Assembly (NCBI RefSeq): GCF_030272615.1
Contig: NC_081410.1
Location: forward strand, 575,386,263 to 575,450,262
Direction: 5' to 3'
Source of the DNA: Cryptomeria japonica
Taxonomy: Eukaryota > Streptophyta > Pinopsida > Cupressales > Cupressaceae
Length of the DNA: 64,000 nt
The notes beneath the pieces were generated by a model that worked only from the letters and a program-made list of their open reading frames with translations, had not been told where the DNA came from and did no database searches. Each line of letters begins with the position of its first letter. Position 1 is the first letter of the stretch. Shown piece by piece: positions 52,470 to 62,014 of the stretch. Position numbers and translations under genes: made by a program.

Positions 52470-52743
52470 CACACCTAGATTAGCCATGTGGTCAACTGGC
52501 CTATTACCCTCCCTCAAAACATGTGATATTTTAATATCCTCAAATTTGTTCATCATTTCAAAGCACTCCTACATTAAATGGTTAATTGTCCACATAGGTG
52601 GAGATTTTTTGTTTAGACAATTTATTTTATTTAACGAATTACTCTCCTACCACACCTTCTTAAATCCCCATGACTTACCATTCTCAGCCCAATGTAGGTT
52701 GCATTTCCCTCAGCAAAATGGTTTATCTGGGTGCCATGGAATT
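52470..52743 (-). pseudogene. Plant LINE RNase H domain, C-terminal end
   Basis: The minus strand reads ECFEMMNKFEDIKISHVLRE followed by GNRPVDHMANLG. The HxxREGNxxxDxxANLG block is the C-terminal signature of the RNase H (RVT_3) domain carried by plant L1-type LINE polyproteins, where it would remove RNA from the cDNA. The more upstream polymerase part is missing because of 5' truncation. Confidence 0.75.
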
Positions 52744-53236
52744 TTGATGTGTTATTATATAGTTAACTACTATTTTTTATCCAAAATGATTTTTGATTTC
52801 TCTATATCTTTTGTTTGATGATCAATTAATGTCTTAAAAATTATCTTGAAATAATATGCCATCTTCAAGGTATTAAAGTTAAATTTTATGGAACGCAAGA
52901 TAATGAAAATGACCCAATTTGGTGGAGATATGAAACTTTTCAAACTCTATATTAGACCCCTAAATCAATTTTACAATATTTGGAGACACCTAGATGTCTA
53001 GAATGCTTGAAGTTTTGTATTTATTGATGAAATAGAAATGCAATGCTATGCACTTTGTTAAAATAGATAACATTGGTCGGATGAACCAAATGCCTAATTG
53101 ACCTTACAACCCTAGATATTTGTCTTGTATTTATTCATAAATCTATCCTTCTTATTTTGATCACATATAGATAGATATTTTTCTATGTAACTATTTATTT
53201 ATTGATTGATTAATATCATGATTAATATTATAATCA

Positions 53237-53286
53237 ATATTATGAATAATTAGTAACAACCTTGCATTACTAATTATTCATAATAT
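53237..53286. promoter_or_regulatory. Perfect 20-bp inverted repeat (hairpin) in the LTR
   Basis: Arms 53237-53256 and 53267-53286 are perfect reverse complements around a 10-base loop CAACCTTGCA. The same structure is kept in the 3' LTR near 61345-61395 with loop differences only. It lies in the presumed U3 part; a regulatory or structural role is inference. Confidence 0.8.
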
Positions 53287-53600
53287 TAATTATATAATTT
53301 CATTTTTGACTTTCCCGATTACCATAAATGGTCATATTTCACTATCCGTTTGGTTGACCGATCATGTGTTATAAGAACCCAACGAGATTATCATGGGTTA
53401 AACATTAGTTGATGGTTGTCGACGTGACTCCACATAGGAGTCACGACTCCTTGAGGAATCATGTCAGTTCCACAAGGAGTCGTGATTCCTTTGTGGATTG
53501 ACCATTGTGTATAAATGATATGTCGTCAATAGAAGCAAAACTTAGATATATATACATTGCAGATCGACTTTCCATCACAGTTGAAAATAGAGACCACCGC

Positions 53601-53717
53601 GGAGGTGATAATACTTGTATGCGAATTACGTACAACCATGGAGGTGATAATACTTGTATGTGAATTACGTACAACCGTGGAGATGATAATACTTGTATCT
53701 GAATTACAGTTTACACT
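53601..53717 (+). repeat. Three 39-bp units in the LTR
   Basis: Units start at 53601, 53640 and 53679 with GGAGGTGATAATACTTGTAT (third: GGAGATGATAATACTTGTAT) and end in GAATTACGTACAACC. They recur in the 3' LTR at about 61670-61780. A TATA-like GATATATATAC lies just upstream at about 53545. Confidence 0.85.
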
Positions 53718-53954
53718 ATAATCTGCAGCAACTCAGATTAAATACAAAGTTGTTGATAACGAGTACTATCGGTATCGCGAGGAAAGACAAATAGCAGTTG
53801 ATATTATTGTGACAACAGATAGTAGTCAATATTGTTGTGATAGCATACAACAACGATCTGCAATACTATAAGTTGTTATATTATTCAGAATATTGTGTGA
53901 TCTTCATAATTATAATTTAAAATTACCTATAGATAAATCCGATTCACTTCAACA

Positions 53955-53967
53955 TGGTATGAGAGCC
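53955..53967 (+). other. Primer-binding site (tRNA-Met type)
   Basis: TGGTATGAGAGCC differs at one base from the standard plant Copia site TGGTATCAGAGCC and lies 8 bp inside the 5' LTR. Confidence 0.8.
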
Positions 53968-54056
53968 AGCATAAGAAAAAGATCAGATCGGATTTATATA
54001 GGTGAGACTACGCTCTATATATTCTCAAATTCTTCAACTCCCTTCTTCGATTCAAA

Positions 54057-54905
54057 ATGGTGAATGGTGTTAGATTTGAGGATCAAGTTGAAGGGGCTTC
54101 CAACTTTGTATCTTGGAAGTTTAGGATCGTGCTTGCCTTAAGTGAAAATGAATTAGACGAATTTGTGAAGAAAGCCATACCGGAACCAAAAGAAGAAGAT
54201 GAAAAGATTCAATGGATGAGAAAGATAAATAAAGCCTTGAAGATGTTAGTTGACTCAGTGAAAGATCATATTGTGCCAATTATCTCCAAGATGGAGACTA
54301 CCTATGGCATGTTCAAATCATTAGAGAACATGTATGAAATAAACAACACAAGCCGAGCTCTTGCTCTTAAGAAACAACTCCATCATGTCAAAATGATAAA
54401 AGGTGAATTCATCACCTCATACTTCATGAGGATTACTGAATTGAAAGATCAACTCTCTACTATAGGTCACACAATAGAAAACAAAGAGTTAAACATGCTG
54501 GCACTAAATGGTCTCCCCCCCTCATGAGAGGCATTTATTCAAGGGATAAGTACAAGATCAAAACTTCCTAAGTTTGATTGATTAAAGCAAGATTGCATTC
54601 AAGAAGAGTTTAGATTGGCAATAAGAGGCATTGACCAAGCTCTATAAATGAAGGTATTCATGTTCTTGCTGCGCACTCCTCAAAGAAGAAGGGTAAGAAA
54701 GGACAATCCAAAAGAAAGAAAGATGAAGAATCAAATGGTGCTCTTACACACAAAATAAGGAAGGACATTTTAGAAATCCAATGCTTTAGATGTGATAAAT
54801 ATGGTCACTATGCGATGCAATGTCCAACTAGGACTATGCCTCAAGCTTTCATTGCGGATGTTGGTGAAACTCTTCCACAAAAGGATTCAGATGGATTCAT
54901 ATTCT
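54057..54905 (+). pseudogene. Copia gag with zinc knuckle
   Basis: The frame opens at 54057 (VNGVRFEDQVEGASNFVSWK) and carries the UBN2-type gag pattern: WKFRIVLAL, then ALALKKQLHHVKM, FITSYFMRITELKDQL and LNMLALNGLPPS. A TGA at 54525 stands where related gag proteins have Trp before EAF, and another TGA follows in FD*LK. Further on comes the CX2CX4HX4C knuckle CFRCDKYGHYAMQC at 54782-54823. Gag would coat the element's RNA in the cytoplasm. The frame is lost at about 54905, before any protease motif. Confidence 0.88.
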
Positions 54906-57412
54906 GACTTGAAAGAGATAAAAAAAAATTCATGGTTGAATAATGTACATGAATTCCATATCTAGTTATTATTTCATGCAATTACATTATGCATTTCTTT
55001 TGTGAATCAACATTGTCAACATATGTCTGTTTATGACAATGGTGCAGGAGCACCTAAGGATGAGCAAATACCCTTTTCAATTTTGGCATAAGGACTGGTT
55101 CAAGCCCATTAGGTTGTTTATAGGGAGCTTATAGTGCATTATTTTTTTTACTTCTTTGTGAAAGTTTGTGTTTCGGCAAGACTTGCCCCGATGACACCGC
55201 CAGCGTATGGAGTGCTACCATCGGCTATCGAAATAACCGGTTTTACCCTACCCCGATGCCCGATGAGTATGCATTAGACCGGAATGGATCCATTGGATAT
55301 CGGTGTGAGTGTTTTCTACCTACCCCGATAACCCAATGAAGTCGCCAGTGGTTGGAGAGAGTTAAAGTGGAACCATTGGCTATCAGTGGGAGTGTTTTCC
55401 ACCTACCCCGATAACCCAATGAGGCCGCTAGCAGATTGGAGCAAGTGGAGTGAGTTCAGAGTGGAGCCATTGGGTATCGGCAAGACTAGTTTTCATGTCA
55501 CCCAATGACTTGATAGGAAGGCATACGGTTTGGAGCAATCAGCTATTGGTATAACATTTTGGGAGCAAAATCGATAACCCGATGGGAAGGCATAATGTGT
55601 GGAGTGCACCATTAGCTATCGGTACAACATGTTTAGAGCTACACCAATGACCCAATGGGAAAGCATGTTGTTTGGAGCACGCATTCGGCTATCAACACAA
55701 CATGTTTGGGAGCTACACCGAAGACCCGATGGAACAAAATATTGTTGGGAGCGCACCATCGGATATCAACGGGAGTGCTTTGATGCTATGCCAATAACCT
55801 GATAAGAAGGTCCATGAGTTGTAAACTGTCATCGGTCATCAGAGAAAATGTTTTGATGCTATCCCGAGGACCCGATGGAAATAGAAAGTCAGTTACAGTC
55901 AAAAACCGAATTGTGTCGAGTTGAATCTCGTCTGTTAGGGATGATTCAAGACATGACCAGGAGGCTATAAAAGACCCAATGGACATTCTGTAATGAGGTT
56001 GGATTGGGATGGTCGGATGTGTGATTCCACAAGAACAAACTTCTTTTGAATAACAATTGAAAGATCATTTTCTGGTTTCTTTTCTCAGAGTTTAGTTTCT
56101 GCTATAAATATAGTTTAAATCATTAAGTGATAATGCAAATAGAGTAGATGTTACTTTTCGGTGTTTTGTGAGTTCCAATTTTGAAGTCATGCCAAGATTG
56201 GCTCTGTAATTAAAGTTGTCTTTCTGTTCTTGTTTTATTGTTGGTGACAAGTAGTTATAACAAGGCTTTGTCTTGATTCTCCATCGTGGGATCCACATGA
56301 CCATTGGAGGTTGTCAAGAAGAGCCAGCCATCTACAATAGAGTTCTATATGTAGTAGACCAGGGAATGGCATCAGTTGTTTCAACAGATTGGCCCTAGGC
56401 GAGCTTGATGATAACCCAGCTAGGTATTAGTGACCAAGAGGAATCACTTGCAGGGTAGATTAGAGTCTAGGTTGTTAGCCTTAGACCAGGGGAAGATGGG
56501 ATCAAAGGAAGAGAAGATCCAAACATGAGGAGAAAAAAAACTTAGGAGAAGGTGTAGGGATAATCAACAGTAGAGAAAACCCTGCAAGGTGTGTGGTTAG
56601 ATTCAGTGGATTAGTGTGTCGGTGGATTTACGAAAGTGAATTTACAAAGAGTAGAGTAGAAAAACCTTGTTAGTGAGGACCTAGAGTGGATTAGGGGAAT
56701 AGAGAGGAGCATTCCCGGGTTAGGCTAGGAAAAAGGCCTTGGAGTGAGTCAAGCTGACTCAAGCAATCTAGGGTCTCCCTATCAGACAAGCTGCAGCTAG
56801 ATATCTTATTTACTATGAGAAACTTGTCCCTTACATACAGGACATCTTTAGAACCACAGGTTGTTGATTTTTTAGTGGAGATTTTGAGATTTTAAATTTC
56901 CATTTTTTTATATTTACCTGCTAAAGTACATTAGTCTATTGGAGGTAATTATTGAGGCATTCATACAAGGGATGATGACATCTAGGGTTACAAAGAAAAG
57001 TTGAGACAAGAGGGCTCTCCAAGTGAGAGGGAGCATACTACTAGGGGATTTTGTTCTAAATCTCAGGACTGTCATATTGATGTCTAGGGCTCGATCTTAT
57101 GACTATAGTTCCATTGTGATTTTGGATCTTTCACTTTCAGACATATGAGGATCATACTAGAAAATGAGAGTCTCTTGAAGCAAGACATCTTCTATTATTG
57201 GGTCCATGTGAGAAATGGATGCTTCCATGATGAAGGGAGAAACTAAGAAGATATGCTTCGATTGATATCCGAGAATCTTGGTCATATTGATTCAGAGGGA
57301 GTAGACTATGTCGAGATGATTCCTTTAGTGATCAATCAAAAGATTATGATTCATGGGATGGAGTCCCATGTAGACTGAAAGGCCCTTTATGCTGACTCCT
57401 AAGTCATGATAT
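54906..57412. other. Foreign, partly LTR-like DNA inside the Copia element
   Basis: Copia coding stops at about 54905 and resumes at 57413. From 55046 (TGCAGGAGCACCTAAGG) to about 56335 the sequence looks like an LTR: a repeat-rich upstream part, a TATA-like GGCTATAAAAGACCC at 55962 and a T-rich downstream part. Neither a second copy nor a target duplication was found. 56340-57412 has scattered short frames but no motif I trust. Confidence 0.4.
55160..55885 (+). repeat. Tandem array with CCGAT/ATCGG core
   Basis: Six to seven diverged units of about 100 bp repeat the pattern CCCGATGACCCGATG, GGAGC or GGAGTG, then ATCGGCTATCGG and a CAACATGTTT or GAGTGTTTT segment. The core is partly palindromic (CCGAT/ATCGG). 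It lies upstream of a TATA-like site at 55962, as expected for enhancer-like repeats in an LTR U3 region; function is inference. Confidence 0.8.
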
Positions 57413-57666
57413 TTCTGGATAGATGAATACTTGATGAGCTTGGAATACACCAAGAGTGATGCAGACTCCAACCTTGTATTTCATGAAAAGCATGTGGAGA
57501 TCAAGTGGAAAGGTATGTTATTTGGTTAAGAAATATTAGTACTAATAAATTGACGCTAAACATTCTCACCAAGCTTCTGTATAGAATAAAGTTTGTGTAC
57601 TTTCGAGATAAGCTTGGTATGGTGGAAAATGCAGCCCTAGTTGAGATTGAGTCTCAACATCATTGA
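57413..57666 (+). pseudogene. Copia reverse transcriptase/RNase H remnant with internal deletion
   Basis: 57413-57486 reads WIDEYLMSLEYTKSDADSNL, the conserved block of Copia reverse transcriptase before the catalytic YVDD region. It runs straight into HEKHVEIK and, after a stop and frame change, ILTKLLYRIKFVYFRDKLGM plus VENAALVEI, the C-terminal end of Copia RNase H, with the stop at 57664-57666. The segment between the two, including YVDD, is deleted. No activity is possible. Confidence 0.8.
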
Positions 57667-57687
57667 TTTGGTTGTATTGTTTGTTAT

Positions 57688-60459
57688 TGTGAGATTTTGC
57701 CAAGATCTAGAGGCAATGGAAAGCACAAATAAGAGAGACAAAATAAATGATAGGAATAAACTGTATTCTATCAAGATGCAAAAGATGATCAACTAGATCA
57801 TTACAAGATGTTGATTGATTGCTCGTACAAACAATGTAGATGAGCCTGCTTATATAGGCAAGGCTATATGGATATGTTAGCACACAAACATGACATGTGG
57901 CTCAATAAGAAACAAGGGTAGGTAGGAAATAGGTGTGGTAGGTAGCAGAAACAATTAAATATTCCACATGAGGTGGATCACCCACCGAAGGTGGAATTAT
58001 CACTCCACAATAAGTGGATATGATAAAGTAGTAACAAGATCAACACCATAAAAGGTGTAGATTCTCTTACACACAATATCCCAATGTGGCACAAACACCC
58101 AAAGTGTCTCATACCCAAACTACTATGAAATGCATGTACCTAAGTAAACTTAAGTAAAGTGTAATAATATCCAAGATGAATAATTATTTACACCAACACC
58201 CCCCCTTAAGTGCAACTTAGGGGAATGCACTAAAGTCTACAATGCAACTAAGCAATGTAAGATGGGTCCCAACTACTAGGCCATGTTAGATACCCATGTA
58301 CAAATGCAAATGCAATCTCCCATAAACGGAGAAACGGAGAAAAACCCAATGGGAAAAAACCCTCCCCCAAAATAGAGATGATGAAAGCACACAATGCTCT
58401 CAATAATGAATGAGAAGAACAAAAAAAATGTCCCCCCATAAGAGAGTAGAAGTGACCATGAAGCCCTCCCTCAATGTCGAATCTCCTACAAGGATGGTCC
58501 AATGATGATGACCAAAATACCTCCCCATAAGGAAGAAAGAGAGCCAATGCTGCACCAATTATGTCAAAGTATGACAAAATTAAGTACCAAGTCGATGACG
58601 ATGAATCACTTGCTACAACAAAATGAAGATCAGGCATGGAGACAACCTGCTTTGAGCATCACCTGGATACTCGTAAATGGCATAAGCACATACAATCAAA
58701 GTCTCACAGGAGCCATGCACAAATGTGTACAATCTAAGTCTCAATTGGAGCCATGCAGCAAGTCTCATAAGATATTCCTAATCTACGTGTACAAGAGGAT
58801 TACATGAAATAGTCAACAATGACAAGATACAAAGAGGTGTGACACTTTATGATAGTGCGAGTACAACATTGCTCAAGCAAGAGCATACAACATGATAGTG
58901 CAAATATGGAAACATGAAAAATGATGCCATGAAGAAGCCCTGTAGAATACTGTAGAAAAAGATGCATCCGATTGGGATGAGCCAAGAGATATAAAGGAGC
59001 AAATCAACCTGCGCCCTCACCCCCCCCGCCTCCCCCCCCCGACCCTTGACTATTGGTTGGAAGCACTGCAAGACATGTGTGAAGTGACAAGAAAAAAAGT
59101 GTTCCCAATTTGACTTATTAAATGATGTTTGTGTCTTTAAAAGATTTAAAAAAATCTAAGAAAAACAATTTATTATGCCCCCCCCAAAAAAACTCTATTA
59201 AAAAATAAAGAAATTAAAAAAAAAAGAAGACGATAGCCATTTTAAAAAAACAAATTGAAAAAAAAAAAAAACTTTAATAAAAATTTATTAAAGATTAAAA
59301 AACTTTCATTTTTTGTTATTAAAAAAAAAAGAAAAAGTTTTTTTTTTTTTTTAAATTTATTAAAAAAACAAGGAAGGCCCCCTGCGGGCAGACTGCCACC
59401 CCCCCTCTCCCCCCCCCCCCCCCCCCCCAATTTTTCTTCACCCAACAAAAAACGAAAAATAAACAAAACAACGCCCCCCTTATAAAAATTAATTTTTTTT
59501 TAATTTCTGAAAATAATTAAAAACGGAAAAAAAAAATAATATTTTCAGACCTATACCTGCAAGTCCGTACGACGGGCCAAGAGGGGAGATTTTTCCAACG
59601 CGGGTTAAAGAAGGATGATTTCGACAAATTGACAGTTGATCTTGGGGTTTTTGGGCATTCTGAGCGCAATGGTGATGACAGATTTGACCAAAAATGCTCC
59701 AAAATTGCAAATCGGTGTCGGGACAAGTCACCACCCTTCGCCTTCAAACGGCTCTAGATTTGGCCTCAGATGTCGGATTTGGATGAAATAAAAAGAGATT
59801 CTTAATTTCTTGAACCTCCTCAATCCAATGATGACATCAGCTCTGACCCAACAAGCTCCAATAATAACCTGCAATAGAAAGCTCCAAAATGCAAACCTCA
59901 AATTTCTCTCAATTGGCAAACCAATGGCACTCTAATGGCTCTGATACCATGTGAGATTTTGCCAAGATCTAGAGGCAATGGAAAGCACAAATAAGAGAGA
60001 CAAAATAAATGATAGGAATAAACTGTATTCTATCAAGATGCAAAATATGATCAACTGGATCATTACAAGATGTTGATTGATTGTCCGTAAAAACAATGTA
60101 GATGAGCTTGCTTATATAGGCAAGGCTATATGGATATGTGAGCACACAAATATGACATGTGGCTCAATAAGAAACAAGGGTAGGTAGGAAATGGGTGTGG
60201 TAGGTAGGAGAAACAATAAAATATTCCACATGAGGTGGATTACCCACCGAAGGTGGAATTATCACTCCACAATAAGTGGATATGATAAAGTAGTAACAAG
60301 ATCAACACCATAAAAGGTGGAAATTCTCCTACACACACTATCCCAATGTGGCAAAAATACCCAAGTGTCTCATACCCAAACTACTATGAAATGCGTGTAC
60401 CTAAGTAAACTTAAGTAAAGTGTAATAATATCCAAGACAAATAATTATTTACACCAACA
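57688..60459 (-). mobile_element. Non-autonomous LTR retrotransposon (TRIM/LARD-like), 2772 bp, intact structure
   Basis: Two LTRs, 57688-58198 (511 bp) and 59950-60459 (510 bp), differ at about twenty positions by eye. The target duplication GTTAT is perfect (57683-57687 and 60460-60464). On the minus strand the LTR runs from TGTTGGTGTAAATAATTA to AAAATCTCACA and is followed directly by the primer site TGGTATCAGAGCC (59937-59949, perfect tRNA-Met type), and a purine tract AAGGGGGGG precedes the other LTR at 58199-58207. The 1.75-kb interior has no gag or pol; minus frames such as 58248-58637 are unrecognised. Movement would depend on proteins of an autonomous Copia relative. Confidence 0.92.
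58997..59560. repeat. Homopolymer-dense island inside the non-autonomous element
   Basis: Runs of C (up to about 18, near 59410-59428), A and T (T14 near 59340) follow one another, with almost no complex sequence between. The frames at 59242-59485 on both strands are products of these runs. It may be real low-complexity DNA or contain sequencing/assembly error. Confidence 0.8.
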
Positions 60460-60660
60460 GTTATACTAATGCATTCTTTCTTATTATAAGATGTTTAAAG
60501 TGTAAACTCTTATTTATGCAACTTAATAATTTGATATGGTTCATGATTAATGCCATGTGTATGAATCCATGACAACATTGGTTCAGTGCTTGATGAGCCC
60601 CTATGAACATTATTGTGAGGTGAAGATCTCTCAATAATGAACACTTGTACATCTGATCAT

Positions 60661-61095
60661 TATTGTAAGGTGACGATCTTACGATATTGATTGATCATAC
60701 CATTATGATGGATATCATGGGACATGATATCTATGGACATGTCATAATGGTTTATATCTCTGCATTAATATCTATGGATATGCCATAATGGTGGATATCA
60801 TGAGACGCGGTATCCATGGATATGCCATAATGGTGGATATTACATAGAGAGATACTCATGGTGGATTTCATGTGACGTGAAATCCGTCAACATGCCATGA
60901 AGTAATATCTTTAATTATACCATGATGGTGGATATCATGAGACGTGATATCCGTGAACAAGCAATAATGGTGGACATCATGTGACATGATATCTGTGGAT
61001 ATGCCATAACTCCCGATATCACAGTGAGGTGATATCTTTCTCTCACACAATAGATGAAGCTATTGTGTTCACAATGAGGTGATATTTCTCTCTTC
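60661..61095 (+). repeat. Palindromic tandem array before the Copia 3' LTR
   Basis: About seven diverged units of roughly 45-60 bp carry GCCATAATGGTGGATATCAT, then GAGACGTGATATCCGTG. Each unit holds the inverted pair GATATCA/TGATATC around a short GAGACG-like centre. It sits between the pol remnant and the purine tract/3' LTR, a place where Copia elements often carry noncoding repeats. The minus frame at 60868-61050 is not a gene. Confidence 0.8.
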
Positions 61096-61165
61096 TAGAT
61101 GAATCTATTGTGATCATAATAAGGTGTTGTAGGATAGAAGATTATCCTCCCTTGCTAAGAGGGAG

Positions 61166-62014
61166 TGTTAAAATAGATAGCGTTGTTCGGATGAACCAAA
61201 TGCTTAATTGGCCTTACGGCCTTAGACATTTGTCTTGTATTTATTCGTAAATCTATCCTTATGATTTTGATCACACATAAATAGATATTTATCTATGTAA
61301 CTATTTATTTATTGATCGGTTAATATTATGATTAATATTATAATCAATATTATGAATAATTAGTAACAACCTTGTGTTACTAATTATTCATAATATTAAT
61401 TATATTCTCATTTTTGACTTTCCCGATTATTGTAAATGGTCATATTTCACTATCCGTTTGGTTGACCGATCATGTGTTATAAGAACCTGACGAGATTATC
61501 GTGGGTTAAGCATTAGTTGATGGCTGACGACGTGACTCCACATAAGAGTCACGACTCCTTGAGGAATCGATCATTGTGTATAATTGATATTTTGTCGATA
61601 GAAGCAAAAGTTAGATATATATACATTGCAGATCGACTTTCCATAATAGTTGAAAATAGAGACAACTGTGGAGGTGATAATACTTGTATGTGAATTACGT
61701 ACAACCGTGGAGGTGAGAATAGTTGTATGTGAATTACGTTCAGCTGTGGAGATGATAATACTTGTATCTGAATTACGGTTTACACTGTAATCTGCAACAA
61801 CTCAGATTAAATACAAAGTTGTCGATAACAAGTTCAGTCGGTATCGTGAGGAAAGACAGATAACAGTCGATATTATTGTGACAACAGATAGCAGTCAATA
61901 TTGTTGTGGTAGCATACAATGGCGATTTGCAATACTATAAGCTATTATATTATTCTAATATTGTGTGATCTTCATAATTATAATTTAAAATTACCTATAG
62001 ATAAATCCGATTCA
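61166..62014 (+). repeat. 3' LTR of the Copia element (849 bp)
   Basis: Starts TGTTAAAATAGATAGCGTTG after the purine tract GCTAAGAGGGAG (61154-61165) and ends ATAAATCCGATTCA. Compared with the 5' LTR it lacks about 42 bp within a palindromic GGAGTC/GACTCC segment. Confidence 0.9.

Larger units (their letters stand above)
50513..52743 (-). mobile_element. LINE-type insertion with RNase H end and an additional reading frame, 2231 bp
   Basis: The 10-bp target TTGATGTGTT at 50503-50512 is repeated at 52744-52753, and other flank copies show the empty site. The left end is T-rich with AAACAGGTTTT and a GGGACCTGAAACCC-type block, like the tail of the insertion at 37641, so the element is minus-strand and 5'-truncated. 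Its upstream end encodes an L1-type RNase H C-terminus; downstream of that is a separate long decayed frame (52216 to 50684), then the tail. That order, a second frame 3' of RNase H, is not the usual LINE layout. Confidence 0.75.
49921..53055. repeat. Duplicated kinase downstream flank, copy D (first part)
   Basis: 49921-50512 and 52744-53055 together match 2600-3530 of copy A; the gap is the insertion at 50513-52743. The first ~110 bp of the unit are missing, replaced by the pyrimidine tract. The copy continues at 62015 after the Copia element, so D and E are one unit. Confidence 0.88.
53056..53946 (+). repeat. 5' LTR of the Copia element (891 bp)
   Basis: It matches 61166-62014 over its length, at roughly 90% identity or a little more by eye. 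It carries a 41-42 bp segment at about 53460-53500 that the 3' LTR lacks; this explains the length difference of 42 bp. Both LTRs hold the 20-bp-arm inverted repeat and three 39-bp units. Confidence 0.9.
53056..62014 (+). mobile_element. Copia LTR retrotransposon, decayed, with nested elements
   Basis: Two LTRs (53056-53946 and 61166-62014), both TGTTAAAATAGAT...GATTCA, bound the element. A tRNA-Met-like primer site follows the first and a purine-rich tract precedes the second. Gag with a knuckle (54057-54905) and a small piece of reverse transcriptase/RNase H (57413-57666) are Copia-type. It interrupts flank copy D/E. A 5-bp target duplication is not visible (CACTT left, AAATA right), so a small deletion or inter-element recombination is likely. 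It contains an unclassified LTR-like block (about 55046-56335), a complete non-autonomous LTR element (57688-60459) and a palindromic repeat array (60661-61095). Confidence 0.88.

Noticed and set aside
59242-59485. Lys/Phe/Gly-rich frames on both strands
   Set aside because: Translations of homopolymer runs, not genes.
60868-61050. Minus-strand frame with His/Asp/Ile repeats
   Set aside because: It is the translation of the palindromic tandem array before the Copia 3' LTR.
60640-61100. CRISPR-like array
   Set aside because: Units have no constant repeat/unique spacer pattern and lie inside a plant Copia element.
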